Below, piece by piece: positions 5,409 through 12,569 of a stretch of DNA of 12,569 nucleotides (positions within the stretch are counted from its first letter, which is position 1; every line of letters begins with the position of its first letter). The notes beneath the pieces were generated by a model. The model saw only the letters and a program-made list of their open reading frames with translations. It had not been told where the DNA came from and did no database searches. Made by a program: the position numbers and the translations under genes. The stretch is from Pseudomonadota bacterium (GTDB taxonomy: Bacteria > Pseudomonadota > Alphaproteobacteria > UBA1280 > UBA12223): positions 1-12,569 of the forward strand of contig PTJW01000017.1 in NCBI GenBank assembly GCA_002937495.1, in the 5' to 3' direction.

Positions 5409-7220
5409 TTAGTTATTGATGATTTCTTCAAGTTCAGACCATCTTGTGTATTTGGCATCTAAAGTTGCTTGAACTTCACCCATTTTATCACAGTAAGCTT
5501 GGAACTCTTCAAAGTTAGATGAGTCAACTGGGTTTGCATGAAGTTGCTCTAGTTCTTCTTCTAATTTAGCGATAGTTTCTTCCATATTTTCATATTCAAA
5601 TTTATCTTTAAATGATATTTTTTTAGGGTTACGATTTCTATAGTCTTCTTTTTCAGATTTATCTTCAACCTTTTTAGTTTCTGCTTTTTCGGTAACGCCA
5701 TTCATATGATTTTGCCACTGCTGAACATCAGCAAAATCTTGTAAGTCAGCACTGCCAACAAAACCTAAAATTTTAGTAGAAACTGATTCAACAAGCTTTC
5801 TATCATGCGAAATTAAAATAATAGCACCAGGGAAAGTTTGCAGAGCTTTCTCTAACATTTGTAAAGATTCAATATCTAAGTCATTTGTTGGTTCGTCTAA
5901 TAAAAGAACATCAGCTTTTTCAAGCATAATCATACCTAGGTTTAGCCTTGCTTGCTCACCACCAGAAAGGTTTTTAATAGGAGTGTCTACTTGGTCATGA
6001 CGAAGCTGTAAGTATTTCATCCAAACATTAATATGTACTAGTCTGTCTTGGAAAATAACAGAATCAGCGCTACCACAGAATAATGTTCGTGGAGTCATAG
6101 TTAAGGCAAGGTCTTTTCTGCCTTGGTCAAAAATAGCAACTTGTAAATTATCTACATACTTAACAGTACCAGTATCTGGAGCTAGTCGTTTAGCAATAAT
6201 ATTTTGTAAAGTTGATTTACCAGCACCATTTTTACCTAATAAACCTAAACATGTTTTAGGTGCTACTGTCATATTAAACTTATTAATAATAGTTTTATTA
6301 GCAAACTTTTTAGTAATGTTTGTTAAAGTAATAAGTCGTTTAGTTTTTCTATCAGTTGCTGAAAATTCAAAGCTTCTTTCTTGGTTTCTTTTAATAGAAA
6401 GTCGTTTGTTTAAATCTTTAAGTTGGTCTTTCATTTCATGAATAGCATCAATTCGGGCTTCAGCTTTTGTAGTTCTAGCTTTTGCACCTCTTTGTAGCCA
6501 TTCTTGTTCAACTTTTAATCTTGCTTTTAATGAATCACGAGTTGACTGCTCGTTAGCAAAGTATTCTTCACGCTTTTTCATGAAGTCTTCATAAGCTAAG
6601 TCTTGCTTAAAGAATCCTTTAGGGTAAATAGCGTTAATTTCCATTGTTTTGTTTGTAATATTATGTAAAAATCTTCTATCATGAGATACTACAATAAAGC
6701 CAAACTCTGCAGCTTTTAAAGTTTGCTCTAAATCTAAAATACCGTCTAAGTCTAGGTGGTTTGTAGGCTCATCTAGTAAAACCAAGTCAGCTTGAGTTGC
6801 TGTAGCACAAGCAATAGATAAACGTTTTTTCCAGCCACCTGAAATTTCAGATACTTTTGTAGTTTCTACATCTTCAATAAAGTTAACTTTATTTAAAGCA
6901 AAAATAGCTTTAGTTCTTTTTTCATCATAATCTAAAGGCATGCCATCCATAGATTCAATAACAGTTTCAAGTAGGCTTAATGATTCATTAAAGTTCTCAG
7001 ATTGTGGAAGGTAGGCAACAGTTACACCTTTTGCAAAGTCAATTTCGCCATTGTCATGATCAACCACATTTGAAATAATCTTTAATAAAGTAGACTTACC
7101 TGCACCATTTGGGCCGATAAGTCCTAGTTTATCACCTTTGTGAATAGTTAAGTCAATTCCTTGAAATAACTCTCTATTACCAATTCTTTTTTGAATACCT
7201 TCTAATTTAATTAGTCTCAT
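5409..7220 (-). CDS. uup: Uup, ABC-F family ATPase
   Basis: A 603-residue soluble twin-ATPase protein. Domain 1 has Walker A GPNGAGKST (36-44), signature SGGW (127-130), Walker B LLDEPTNHLD (148-157) and SHDR (179-182). Domain 2 has Walker A GKNGAGKST (329-337), LSGGEQ (418-423), LLDEPTNDLD (440-449) and SHDRK (471-475). The linker E-Q-E-W-L-Q-R-G-A-K-A-R-T-T (about 238-251) and the C-terminal coiled coil (about 530-603, ending near Y-T-R-W-S-E-L-E-E-I) match Uup rather than EttA. Uup proteins bind branched DNA and ribosomes and affect transposon excision and translation. All catalytic residues are intact. The ATG has no clear ribosome site; it follows the mscS-type gene by 26 bases and is probably co-transcribed with it. 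Confidence 0.93.
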   Translation of the reverse strand: MRLIKLEGIQKRIGNRELFQGIDLTIHKGDKLGLIGPNGAGKSTLLKIISNVVDHDNGEIDFAKGVTVAYLPQSENFNESLSLLETVIESMDGMPLDYDEKRTKAIFALNKVNFIEDVETTKVSEISGGWKKRLSIACATATQADLVLLDEPTNHLDLDGILDLEQTLKAAEFGFIVVSHDRRFLHNITNKTMEINAIYPKGFFKQDLAYEDFMKKREEYFANEQSTRDSLKARLKVEQEWLQRGAKARTTKAEARIDAIHEMKDQLKDLNKRLSIKRNQERSFEFSATDRKTKRLITLTNITKKFANKTIINKFNMTVAPKTCLGLLGKNGAGKSTLQNIIAKRLAPDTGTVKYVDNLQVAIFDQGRKDLALTMTPRTLFCGSADSVIFQDRLVHINVWMKYLQLRHDQVDTPIKNLSGGEQARLNLGMIMLEKADVLLLDEPTNDLDIESLQMLEKALQTFPGAIILISHDRKLVESVSTKILGFVGSADLQDFADVQQWQNHMNGVTEKAETKKVEDKSEKEDYRNRNPKKISFKDKFEYENMEETIAKLEEELEQLHANPVDSSNFEEFQAYCDKMGEVQATLDAKYTRWSELEEIINN

Positions 7221-7246
7221 AAATTTTGTTTCTATATTTCTATATA

Positions 7247-8362
7247 TTATTTAGTCTTTGAATTATCTTCTTCAATATACAGACTTGTTGATGGAAATGC
7301 AAATCCAGTGCCTGCATTTTCAACGATTTCTTTAATTTTACATCTTAAATCTTCTTGAATTAATAACCATTCAGTCCAAACTGTTGTGTTAGTGAATGCG
7401 TAAATTTGAATATCAATAGATGATGCACCAAAGTTAACAATTTTTACAAATGTTGTAACATCTTGTTTTGCAAAGTCATCATTGTTTTGAATGTAAGTAT
7501 TAATTTCATCACAAATTTGCTTAAGTTGAGCAGTAGTAGTAGAGTATAAAACACCAACTTGGAATTTTACCTGACGGTGGCTCATTTTAGAAAAGTTTGT
7601 TACTGCATTATCTGAAAGTTTTGTATTTGGAACATATACAGGTGCTTTATCAAATCTTACAATTTTAGTAGATCTAAAGCCAATTATTGCTACTGTACCT
7701 TCAACAACACCATCAATTTTAACCCAGTCGCCTTGCTCAAATCTTTTTTCTGCAATTACTAATATACCTGCAATAATATTTTTAAATAAGTCTTGTGCAC
7801 CTAAAGCTACTGCAACCCCGAATAAACCAAGACCTGCTAAAATTGGTGCAACTTTAATCCCCCATACTTCTAAAACTGAAGCAATTGCTAAAAAAATAAT
7901 TAGTACTCTAATAGTTCTTAAAAGTAAATCTACCATTTCTTTAGTAAATACTTTTTGTAACTTTCTTAAGCTTTTACCCAATAAGTCCATACATGCATGG
8001 AATAACCAAAATACAATAACTACACCAATTGAGTTTTGTATATTAATCATAAATGTTGAAGACTCTTTATTAAAGTTAAAATAATTAATAATAATAGATA
8101 CTGAAATTAAGTAACCTAAAAGTTCTAAAGGTTTTTGAATTCCTAGTAGTGTAGCATCAGATGATTTTTTTTCTATTTTAAATCTAGTGAAGAAGAACTC
8201 AACTCTTCTTACAATAAACCTTGCAATTGTTTTTCTAAATACTAAAGGTAATACAATAAGTACACAACCAACACAAAAATAAAGCACTTGCTCGATAGTA
8301 ATGCTTTGTAATATAGCTGTAAAGTCAGACTTATTAATATAGTCTTTAATTAGTTCAATCAT
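7247..8362 (-). CDS. MscS-family mechanosensitive channel
   Basis: A 371-residue inner-membrane protein. About five membrane helices are visible (near 26-43, 78-96, 108-126, 145-165 and the pore-lining 172-204). The pore helix is glycine/alanine-rich (A-G-L-G-L-F-G-V-A-V-A-L-G-A-Q), followed by the MscS beta-domain with F-E-Q-G-D-W-V-K-I-D and the Y-V-P-N-T-K-L-S element. Such channels open under membrane tension and release ions and small solutes on hypo-osmotic shock. Five helices and about 370 residues suggest a YnaI/YbdG-like type rather than the three-helix MscS. AAGGAAT lies 8 bases before the ATG. It is first in a two-gene unit with uup, with its promoter at 8398-8426. Confidence 0.9.
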   Translation of the reverse strand: MIELIKDYINKSDFTAILQSITIEQVLYFCVGCVLIVLPLVFRKTIARFIVRRVEFFFTRFKIEKKSSDATLLGIQKPLELLGYLISVSIIINYFNFNKESSTFMINIQNSIGVVIVFWLFHACMDLLGKSLRKLQKVFTKEMVDLLLRTIRVLIIFLAIASVLEVWGIKVAPILAGLGLFGVAVALGAQDLFKNIIAGILVIAEKRFEQGDWVKIDGVVEGTVAIIGFRSTKIVRFDKAPVYVPNTKLSDNAVTNFSKMSHRQVKFQVGVLYSTTTAQLKQICDEINTYIQNNDDFAKQDVTTFVKIVNFGASSIDIQIYAFTNTTVWTEWLLIQEDLRCKIKEIVENAGTGFAFPSTSLYIEEDNSKTK

Positions 8363-8397
8363 TTTATTATTCCTTGTTTTCGGTATTTTTTACTGCA

Positions 8398-8426
8398 ATT
8401 ATAAAAATATAGTGCAATATTGTTTA
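8398..8426 (-). promoter_or_regulatory. Probable promoter of the mscS-uup unit
   Basis: On the minus strand TAAACA (8421-8426), 17 bases, a perfect TATAAT (8398-8403), with a leader of about 28 bases. The -35 box matches only four of six consensus bases. A TTGACA higher up has no good -10 at proper spacing. Confidence 0.5.
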
Positions 8427-8594
8427 CTATTTAATTATGTAATGGTGTCAAGATATACAGTTTTGACGTTTTTGTATATAAAATTATATCAAAAACAGTA
8501 TACTAAAGGCAATATAAAATATGATATTTCTTGCAAAAAAGTCACATGTCAGGTAAAAAGTATTATCAATAGTTATAAGATATCAAGATATTTA

Positions 8595-8623
8595 TTGAAA
8601 ACTCACAGTATTTATCTTATATT
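8595..8623 (+). promoter_or_regulatory. Sigma70-type promoter of the pilin-like gene
   Basis: TTGAAA (8595-8600), 17 bases, TATATT (8618-8623), giving a leader of about 64 bases before the ATG at 8694. One of the better matched promoters in the window, consistent with strong expression. Confidence 0.65.
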
Positions 8624-8693
8624 AATAATTGAATCTGATTTTCATGTGGTATGAAAATTTGAATTTAGTTTTAAATAATTATGGAGAGAAATT

Positions 8694-9044
8694 ATGAGAA
8701 AACTTTTTAAACAATTCGCTATCTTCGCAGTAGTAGTAGCAGTAGCAGGTGTTATTGGTTCAGATGCATTCGCTACAAACTATGATGCAGGTAAAGATAT
8801 GCTTTCTGACTTCACAGGTACAATGAAGGGTACAATGGGTACAACAATTGGTCTAGTAGTATCTCTAGTTGGTCTATACATGTGGGTTTGGAACCAAGTA
8901 TCATGGGGTATTTTCGTAGCAATCGCAGGTGCGCTACTAACAGCATTCCCAGGTATTTACCAATCAATTGCACAAGGTGCTTCAACATCATTCCAATCAA
9001 CAATTGGTAACAACACTGTTAAGCAAGGCGCTGTTAAGCAATAA
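8694..9044 (+). CDS. Conjugative pilin-like protein (TraA/VirB2 type)
   Basis: A 116-residue small pilin-like protein. It has a Sec signal peptide (basic R2-K3, hydrophobic 8-21, A-F-A cleavage after about residue 27). The mature part of about 89 residues has a short polar N-terminus, two membrane helices (about 51-64 and 71-90) joined by W-N-Q-V-S-W-G, and a polar tail. This matches TraA/VirB2/TrbC pilins, the subunits of type IV secretion pili. Family assignment is from size and topology, not from a diagnostic motif. Codon choice is striking: all 7 leucines are CTA or CTT with no TTA, and 7 of 8 phenylalanines are TTC, unlike neighbours. GGAGAG lies 5 bases before the ATG. It is a single-gene unit with its own promoter and terminator. 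No assembly genes are nearby, so it may be an orphan pilin or a differently used membrane peptide. Confidence 0.7.
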   Translation: MRKLFKQFAIFAVVVAVAGVIGSDAFATNYDAGKDMLSDFTGTMKGTMGTTIGLVVSLVGLYMWVWNQVSWGIFVAIAGALLTAFPGIYQSIAQGASTSFQSTIGNNTVKQGAVKQ

Positions 9045-9066
9045 TTATATAATTTATATAAAATAC

Positions 9067-9098
9067 AAGCTCTCTTCGGGGGGCTTTATTTTTTTTAT
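9067..9098 (+). terminator. UUCG-loop terminator of the pilin-like gene
   Basis: A stem AAGCTCTC/GGGGGCTT (with G-U pairs) capped by the very stable TTCG tetraloop is followed by a T-rich tract. It lies about 22 bases after the stop. Confidence 0.9.
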
Positions 9099-9120
9099 TT
9101 AAAATAGATTATTATATATT

Positions 9121-9156
9121 AAAAAAATACCAGCTAATTATAGCTGGCTTTTTTAT
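9121..9156 (-). terminator. Terminator of dnaB
   Basis: A 7-bp stem CCAGCTA/TAGCTGG with an ATTA loop (9130-9147) has a run of T on the minus strand at 9121-9127. T bases on the plus side make it potentially bidirectional. Confidence 0.85.
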
Positions 9157-9172
9157 ATTATAGAGTATTTGT

Positions 9173-10591
9173 TTATTCATCCATTGCAACATAGTTTTTA
9201 AAGCTAGATGTAGCACCATCAAATAATAAGTTAATAGCAGTAGTTGCACCCTTACGGTTTTTAGAAATAAGTAATTCTGTTTTACCACGGCATTTTTCTA
9301 GTTTTTCTAAACCTTCTTTATAAGCTTTAGATTCTGGATCTGCACCCATTTCTTTTGTAATATAGTATTCTTCACGGAATAAGAACATAACAATATCGGC
9401 ATCCTGCTCAATCGAACCAGAGTCACGAAGGTCAGAAAGCTGAGGTCGTTTGTTTTCTCTTGATTCAACACCACGAGCTAACTGTGATAGTGCAATTACC
9501 GGAACATCTAATTCTCTGGCAATAGCTTTTAAACCTTGTGAAATTTGAGAAATCTCTTGTACACGGTTTTCAGCTGAAGCTCTTAATAATTGAAGATAGT
9601 CGACAATAATAACGCCAATATCGTGTTTTCTTTTTAGTCTTCTTGCTCTTGCTCTAACAGCGTTAATGTGTAAAGCAGGAGTATCATCAATATATACAGG
9701 TGTGTGTGATAGTTGGTCTGCAGCTGCAATAATACGGTCTTGCTCGTTTTGGTTAATTTGACCTTTAGCTAATTTAGTTTGGTCAATAGAAGCCCACGAT
9801 GCTAAGAACTTAGCTGCAATTTGGTCAGCAGACATCTCAAGTGAGAAGAAACCAACACCACCTCCACCTGGGCGATTTTCTAATGCTGCTTTTGCTGTAT
9901 TTAATGCAATGTTAAGACAAAAAGTTGTTTTACCCATTGACGGACGAGCAGCTAAAATAATTAAATCGGAAGGTTGTAAACCACCAGTAATTTTATCATA
10001 ATCTGTAAAGCCTGTTGTATAACCAGTTAAAGAACCACCAGAAAGCTTAGCTTCTTCCATTTTTCTGATAACTTCAACTAATGGAGATTTAAGATCTTGG
10101 AAATCTTTACCAGTTTCACCTGTTTGAGCAAGTTTAAATAATTTTTCTTCAGCTAATGAAATTAACTCAATAGGTTCTTTTTTTTCTTTTTCAGATGATG
10201 CATTTGTAAATACAGAGTTAACCATATCTGTACCTACTTTAATCATTTGTCTTTCTAAATGATGTTTATAAATAATATCTGCATATGTTTTTACATTAAT
10301 AATTTTTGATGCATTATCATTAAGATGTTGTAAAAACTGCTTACCGCCTAGTTCTTCAAACCAGTCTGCAGATTTAAAATAAGATGTTAATGAAACAGGG
10401 TCAGCTACTTGGCCTTTTTCAGATAAAATTTGAATTGTTGAAAAAATTTTACCGTGTACACCAACATAAAAGTGTTCTTCTTTTAAAAACTCATCAACAG
10501 AACCTAATAGTTCGTTGTCCATTAATAGTGCGCCGATAAGGGCTTGTTCAGAGTCTAAAGAGTGTGGAACTTGATTTTGTTCTACTGACAT
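9173..10591 (-). CDS. dnaB: Replicative DNA helicase DnaB
   Basis: A 472-residue hexameric 5'-3' helicase that unwinds DNA ahead of the replisome. The N-terminal domain (about 8-110, starting P-H-S-L-D-S-E-Q-A-L-I-G) binds primase; a linker leads to the RecA-like domain. That domain has Walker A A-R-P-S-M-G-K-T-T (215-223, K221), F-F-S-L-E-M-S (248-254, E252), Walker B V-I-I-V-D-Y-L-Q-L-L (327-336, D331), L-S-Q-L-A-R (368-373) and D-S-G-S-I-E-Q-D-A-D (390-399). The length is normal and there is no intein. The G-G-G-G-V-G-F-F-S-L-E-M-S-A-D-Q stretch is typical of alphaproteobacterial DnaB. It is transcribed alone from a near-consensus promoter at 10628-10657. AAAGG precedes the ATG. Confidence 0.97.
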   Translation of the reverse strand: MSVEQNQVPHSLDSEQALIGALLMDNELLGSVDEFLKEEHFYVGVHGKIFSTIQILSEKGQVADPVSLTSYFKSADWFEELGGKQFLQHLNDNASKIINVKTYADIIYKHHLERQMIKVGTDMVNSVFTNASSEKEKKEPIELISLAEEKLFKLAQTGETGKDFQDLKSPLVEVIRKMEEAKLSGGSLTGYTTGFTDYDKITGGLQPSDLIILAARPSMGKTTFCLNIALNTAKAALENRPGGGGVGFFSLEMSADQIAAKFLASWASIDQTKLAKGQINQNEQDRIIAAADQLSHTPVYIDDTPALHINAVRARARRLKRKHDIGVIIVDYLQLLRASAENRVQEISQISQGLKAIARELDVPVIALSQLARGVESRENKRPQLSDLRDSGSIEQDADIVMFLFREEYYITKEMGADPESKAYKEGLEKLEKCRGKTELLISKNRKGATTAINLLFDGATSSFKNYVAMDE

Positions 10592-10627
10592 ATTAATACC
10601 TTTTCATTATAATTATACGATGTATTT

Positions 10628-10657
10628 AATATACTTTATAAATGCTTTATTTGTCAA
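10628..10657 (-). promoter_or_regulatory. Sigma70-type promoter of dnaB
   Basis: On the minus strand a perfect TTGACA (10652-10657), 18 bases, TATATT (10628-10633). The predicted start lies about 30 bases above the ATG. A further TATAATTATAAT run lies within the leader. Confidence 0.75.
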
Positions 10658-10828
10658 GCTAACAAAACTGCTTTAAAGACACAAAATTTCGTCTTGTTAA
10701 TTACAAAATAATAAGTTTTATTAGTTTGATAATATATATAAGTTTTTTAAATTAAAGCTATGACTACAAACTATAAATATATAATATGTATTAAGCTTGA
10801 GCATTAAAATTAAATAATTTTAAAAGTT
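10658..10828. other. AT-rich spacer between dnaB promoter and mtnN terminator
   Basis: About 170 bases of very AT-rich DNA. No gene with a ribosome site, no RNA gene and no repeat were recognised. A 15-codon frame starting at an internal ATG has nothing to support it. Confidence 0.5.
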
Positions 10829-10853
10829 AAAAAAGGCTGATATCAGCCTTTTT
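10829..10853 (-). terminator. Terminator of mtnN
   Basis: A palindrome AAAAAGGCTG ATAT CAGCCTTTTT lies 19 bases after the stop codon of the gene at 10872. It is symmetrical and so could act in both directions. Confidence 0.88.
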
Positions 10854-10871
10854 ATATAGTTGAAATAATTA

Positions 10872-11582
10872 TTACTTTAGTTTAGATATAAGCTCTACAG
10901 CCATTTTTGCAGAATGAACACCTGCTTGCTTAACATATTCAGGGAAAGAGATGTTTGATTCTTTACCTGCAATATCAGATAATGATCTGAAAATAATAAA
11001 TGGAATATCATACCTATGAGCTGTTTGAGCAATAGCAGCTGCTTCCATTTCACAAGCCTGCATAGTAGGGAAGTGTTTTCTTGTTTCTTCTACTTTTTGT
11101 GGGTTATGCATAAAAATATCACCAGTAGCAATTAAGCCTGTAACTGTTTTAACTTCTTTTAAAGTTTCTAAAGATTGAGCAATTTTAATTAATTCATCAT
11201 TTGCTTTAAATCTTGCAGGCATTTGTGGAACTTGGCCCATAACATAATCAAAAGCTGTAACATCAACATCGTGATAGCACACTTCATCAGAAATAATAAC
11301 ATCGCCAACTTCTAAAGATTGGTCAAAACCACCCGCTGAGCCAGTATTAATAATACAAGCAGGCTTAAAATTTTCAATTAAAATAGTTGTACCAACAGCA
11401 GCATTAACTTTACCAATACCAGATTGTAATAAAACTACAGATTGGTTGTTAATAGTTCCGTCAAAAAATTTAAATCCAGCAATTTCAGACTCTACACAGT
11501 TTTCTATTTGAGGTTTTAGAGATTCAATCTCTTCATCCATTGCTCCAATAATAGCAATTCTATCTGTTAGGTTAATTTTCAT
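10872..11582 (-). CDS. mtnN: 5'-methylthioadenosine/S-adenosylhomocysteine nucleosidase
   Basis: A 236-residue cytosolic enzyme that splits adenine from methylthioadenosine, S-adenosylhomocysteine and 5'-deoxyadenosine, recycling by-products of polyamine synthesis, methylation and radical SAM reactions. Landmarks are I-I-G-A-M-D-E-E-I (11-19, catalytic Glu equivalent E18), N-T-G-S-A-G-G (79-85), S-D-E-V-C-Y-H-D-V-D-V-T-A-F (98-111), C-E-M-E-A-A-A (177-183, E180 binds ribose) and S-D-I-A (202-205, D203 catalytic). The start is the ATG at 11582, which gives the normal family N-terminus. An ATG-less extension to 11657 would run through the promoter. AAGGAC lies 12 bases upstream, a long spacing. 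It is divergent from the amidotransferase gene with overlapping promoters. Confidence 0.93.
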   Translation of the reverse strand: MKINLTDRIAIIGAMDEEIESLKPQIENCVESEIAGFKFFDGTINNQSVVLLQSGIGKVNAAVGTTILIENFKPACIINTGSAGGFDQSLEVGDVIISDEVCYHDVDVTAFDYVMGQVPQMPARFKANDELIKIAQSLETLKEVKTVTGLIATGDIFMHNPQKVEETRKHFPTMQACEMEAAAIAQTAHRYDIPFIIFRSLSDIAGKESNISFPEYVKQAGVHSAKMAVELISKLK

Positions 11583-11629
11583 AATATAATAGATGTCCTT
11601 ATATATTTTATAATTTGATTTATACTTGA

Positions 11630-11657
11630 AGTATAGCAGATTTGCAAAATTGAGCAA
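11630..11657 (-). promoter_or_regulatory. Promoter of mtnN
   Basis: On the minus strand TTGCTC (11652-11657), 16 bases, TATACT (11630-11635). It overlaps the rightward promoter at 11642-11670. Confidence 0.6.
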
Positions 11658-11670
11658 TATAAATTATACT
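11642..11670 (+). promoter_or_regulatory. Promoter of the PuuD-like amidotransferase gene
   Basis: TTGCAA (11642-11647), 17 bases, TATACT (11665-11670). The leader is about 30 bases to the ATG at 11706. Its -35 region lies within the spacer of the leftward mtnN promoter, so the two polymerase sites overlap. Confidence 0.65.
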
Positions 11671-11705
11671 CATTAAGTTGTTTTTTAATAAAAAGGGATA
11701 AGTAT

Positions 11706-12392
11706 ATGTTAAAAATTGGAGTGGTGTTAGGCTGTAAGCCTTCAAGTTTTTCTAAAGATAGTCATTATAGTATTGAAATAAGATATTTTGATGCTATTGA
11801 AAAAGCAGGTGCTATAGCAGTTCCAATTACATATTCTCATATTGAACAACAACTACAAGATATTGACGGAATTTTACTACCGGGTGGCGACTTTAACACT
11901 CCAGCACATTACTATGTAGAAAATAAAGATAATCCATATGAAGATGAAGGCACATGGTTTAATGCTTTTATGGGTATTGGTAAATATGCATTAGACAATA
12001 ATATTCCTATTTTAGGTATTTGTGGTGGTATGCAAGTATTAGCAATTTTATTAGGCGGAAAGTTAGGAATGCTAGGGCATGAAGATCATAGAAATGAAGA
12101 TAATAAAAAACTAGCTCATGATGTTTTAGTAAATCCAGATACATTATTGCATAAAATTACAAATAAAAGAGTTATTAAAGTTAATTCTATTCATAGAGAG
12201 CATGTTGCAAAAGTAAATGATGATATTGTTATATCTGGTTATAGTGAAGATAATATTATTGAAGCAATCGAATCGAAAAATCATAAGTTTGCATTAGGTG
12301 TTCAATGGCATCCGGAATGCTTGGTAGATGATAAGCAAGTAAGTGAACAGCTAGAATTATTTAAATACTTTTTAAAACAATGTAATAAGTAA
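11706..12392 (+). CDS. Class-I glutamine amidotransferase-like hydrolase (PuuD / peptidase C26 type)
   Basis: A 228-residue cytosolic protein with the class-I glutamine amidotransferase fold. It shows L-L-P-G-G-D-F-N-T-P (57-66), the nucleophile elbow G-I-C-G-G-M-Q (104-110, C106), S-I-H-R-E-H (161-166) and G-V-Q-W-H-P-E (198-204, H202 and E204), completing the Cys-His-Glu triad. The free-standing form with L-P-G-G-D and H-x-E-H features is the gamma-glutamyl-gamma-aminobutyrate hydrolase family, which frees GABA in putrescine degradation. Members also hydrolyse other gamma-glutamyl amides, and no other Puu gene is in view, so the substrate is open. It is slightly shorter than E. coli PuuD. 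AAGGGAT lies 8 bases before the ATG. Its own terminator overlaps the stop. Confidence 0.88.
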   Translation: MLKIGVVLGCKPSSFSKDSHYSIEIRYFDAIEKAGAIAVPITYSHIEQQLQDIDGILLPGGDFNTPAHYYVENKDNPYEDEGTWFNAFMGIGKYALDNNIPILGICGGMQVLAILLGGKLGMLGHEDHRNEDNKKLAHDVLVNPDTLLHKITNKRVIKVNSIHREHVAKVNDDIVISGYSEDNIIEAIESKNHKFALGVQWHPECLVDDKQVSEQLELFKYFLKQCNK

Positions 12393-12418
12393 GAGTCAAC
12401 AATGACTCTTATTTTTTT
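12391..12418 (+). terminator. Terminator of the amidotransferase gene
   Basis: An 8-bp stem AAGAGTCA/TGACTCTT with loop ACAA (12391-12410) is followed by ATTTTTTT. The stem begins inside the stop codon. Confidence 0.9.
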
Positions 12419-12519
12419 GATTAAAAAATAACCATTTAAGTAATATTATACATTTTAAAAATTTTTATCATAGGTTATAATTTACTACATATAAAATAAT
12501 AAAAGTAGGTTATTGCTAT

Positions 12520-12569
12520 ATGAATATAATTTGGTTTAAAAGAGATTTAAGAATATATGATAATAAGGC
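12520..12569 (+). CDS. Photolyase/cryptochrome family protein, N-terminal fragment (cut by window end)
   Basis: Only 16 codons are present: M-N-I-I-W-F-K-R-D-L-R-I-Y-D-N-K. The W-F-K/R-R-D-L-R-x-x-D-N pattern is the invariant N-terminus of DNA photolyases and cryptochromes, which bind FAD and use blue light to repair pyrimidine dimers or to signal. The fragment cannot tell CPD photolyase from other subgroups. It is separated from the previous gene by a terminator and about 100 bases. A TATAAT at 12476-12481 could be its -10 box, but no good -35 partner is seen. The ribosome site is weak (AGTAGGT). Confidence 0.88.
   Translation, partial: MNIIWFKRDLRIYDNK

Larger units (their letters stand above)
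8363..8693. other. 331-base divergent intergenic region
   Basis: It holds the leftward mscS promoter (8398-8426) and, at its far end, the rightward pilin promoter (8595-8623) with a leader of about 60 bases. The middle part, about 8430-8590, is very AT-rich and contains no convincing gene, RNA or hairpin. A TTGACG at 8463 and a TATACT at 8499-8504 exist but are not at promoter spacing. Confidence 0.6.

Noticed and set aside
8412..8654. Rightward 80-codon open frame between the mscS-type and pilin-like genes
   Set aside because: It starts with GTG without a ribosome site, has composition like random AT-rich DNA, and overlaps the mscS promoter at one end and the pilin promoter at the other.
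8812..9003. Leftward 63-codon frame inside the pilin-like gene
   Set aside because: It is antisense to a gene with a signal peptide, two membrane helices and selected codons, and it has no ribosome site.
9067..9156. Possible small RNA between the pilin-like gene and dnaB
   Set aside because: The two hairpins are fully explained as terminators of the converging genes, and no promoter is seen between them.
11583..11657. 25-residue N-terminal extension of mtnN
   Set aside because: It covers the promoter region and is absent from the family. The ATG at 11582 gives the normal N-terminus.

Overview
This is an AT-rich bacterial chromosome segment, most likely from a Gram-negative alphaproteobacterium. 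The evidence is a lipobox lipoprotein, a pseudopilin-like protein, an MscS channel, and a DnaB whose central helicase motifs look alphaproteobacterial. The taxonomic call is inference from protein style. The window mixes housekeeping genes (uup, dnaB, mtnN, a PuuD-like amidotransferase, a photolyase start) with a stretch of unrecognised small genes.

Layout. Positions 1-80 hold the probable tail of an upstream gene and its terminator. Positions 123-1650 are a rightward unit with a DnaQ-like DEDDh exonuclease, a pseudopilin-like protein and a small lipoprotein, ending at a bidirectional terminator. Positions 1649-5397 are a leftward array of six small, mostly unrecognised genes. Four of them (1649, 2292, 3789, 4782) share a recognisable N-terminal motif (an early FPY-like element, then an I-K-x-x-D ... 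L-V-x-L-Y-G-L block). The other two are similar only in size and setting. Five transcription modules are visible, each with its own sigma70-type promoter and hairpin terminator. Only the 4323/3789 pair is bicistronic.

Positions 5378-8426 are a leftward mscS-type channel and uup unit. Positions 8595-9098 are a free-standing, apparently highly expressed TraA/VirB2-like two-helix pilin gene with its own promoter and UUCG-loop terminator, and with codon use unlike its neighbours. Positions 9121-10657 are dnaB with a near-consensus promoter. Positions 10829-12418 are mtnN and a class-I glutamine amidotransferase (PuuD/peptidase C26 type), divergent from overlapping promoters. The window ends inside the first codons of a photolyase/cryptochrome gene.

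How the genes may work together. The mtnN/PuuD-like pair could both touch polyamine metabolism: MTA is a by-product of spermidine synthesis, and gamma-glutamyl-GABA hydrolysis belongs to putrescine breakdown. The pseudopilin-like gene and the TraA/VirB2-like pilin gene are both surface-fibre subunits without assembly genes nearby, so the machinery must lie elsewhere. The most unusual content is the paralogous small-gene array at 1649-5324.
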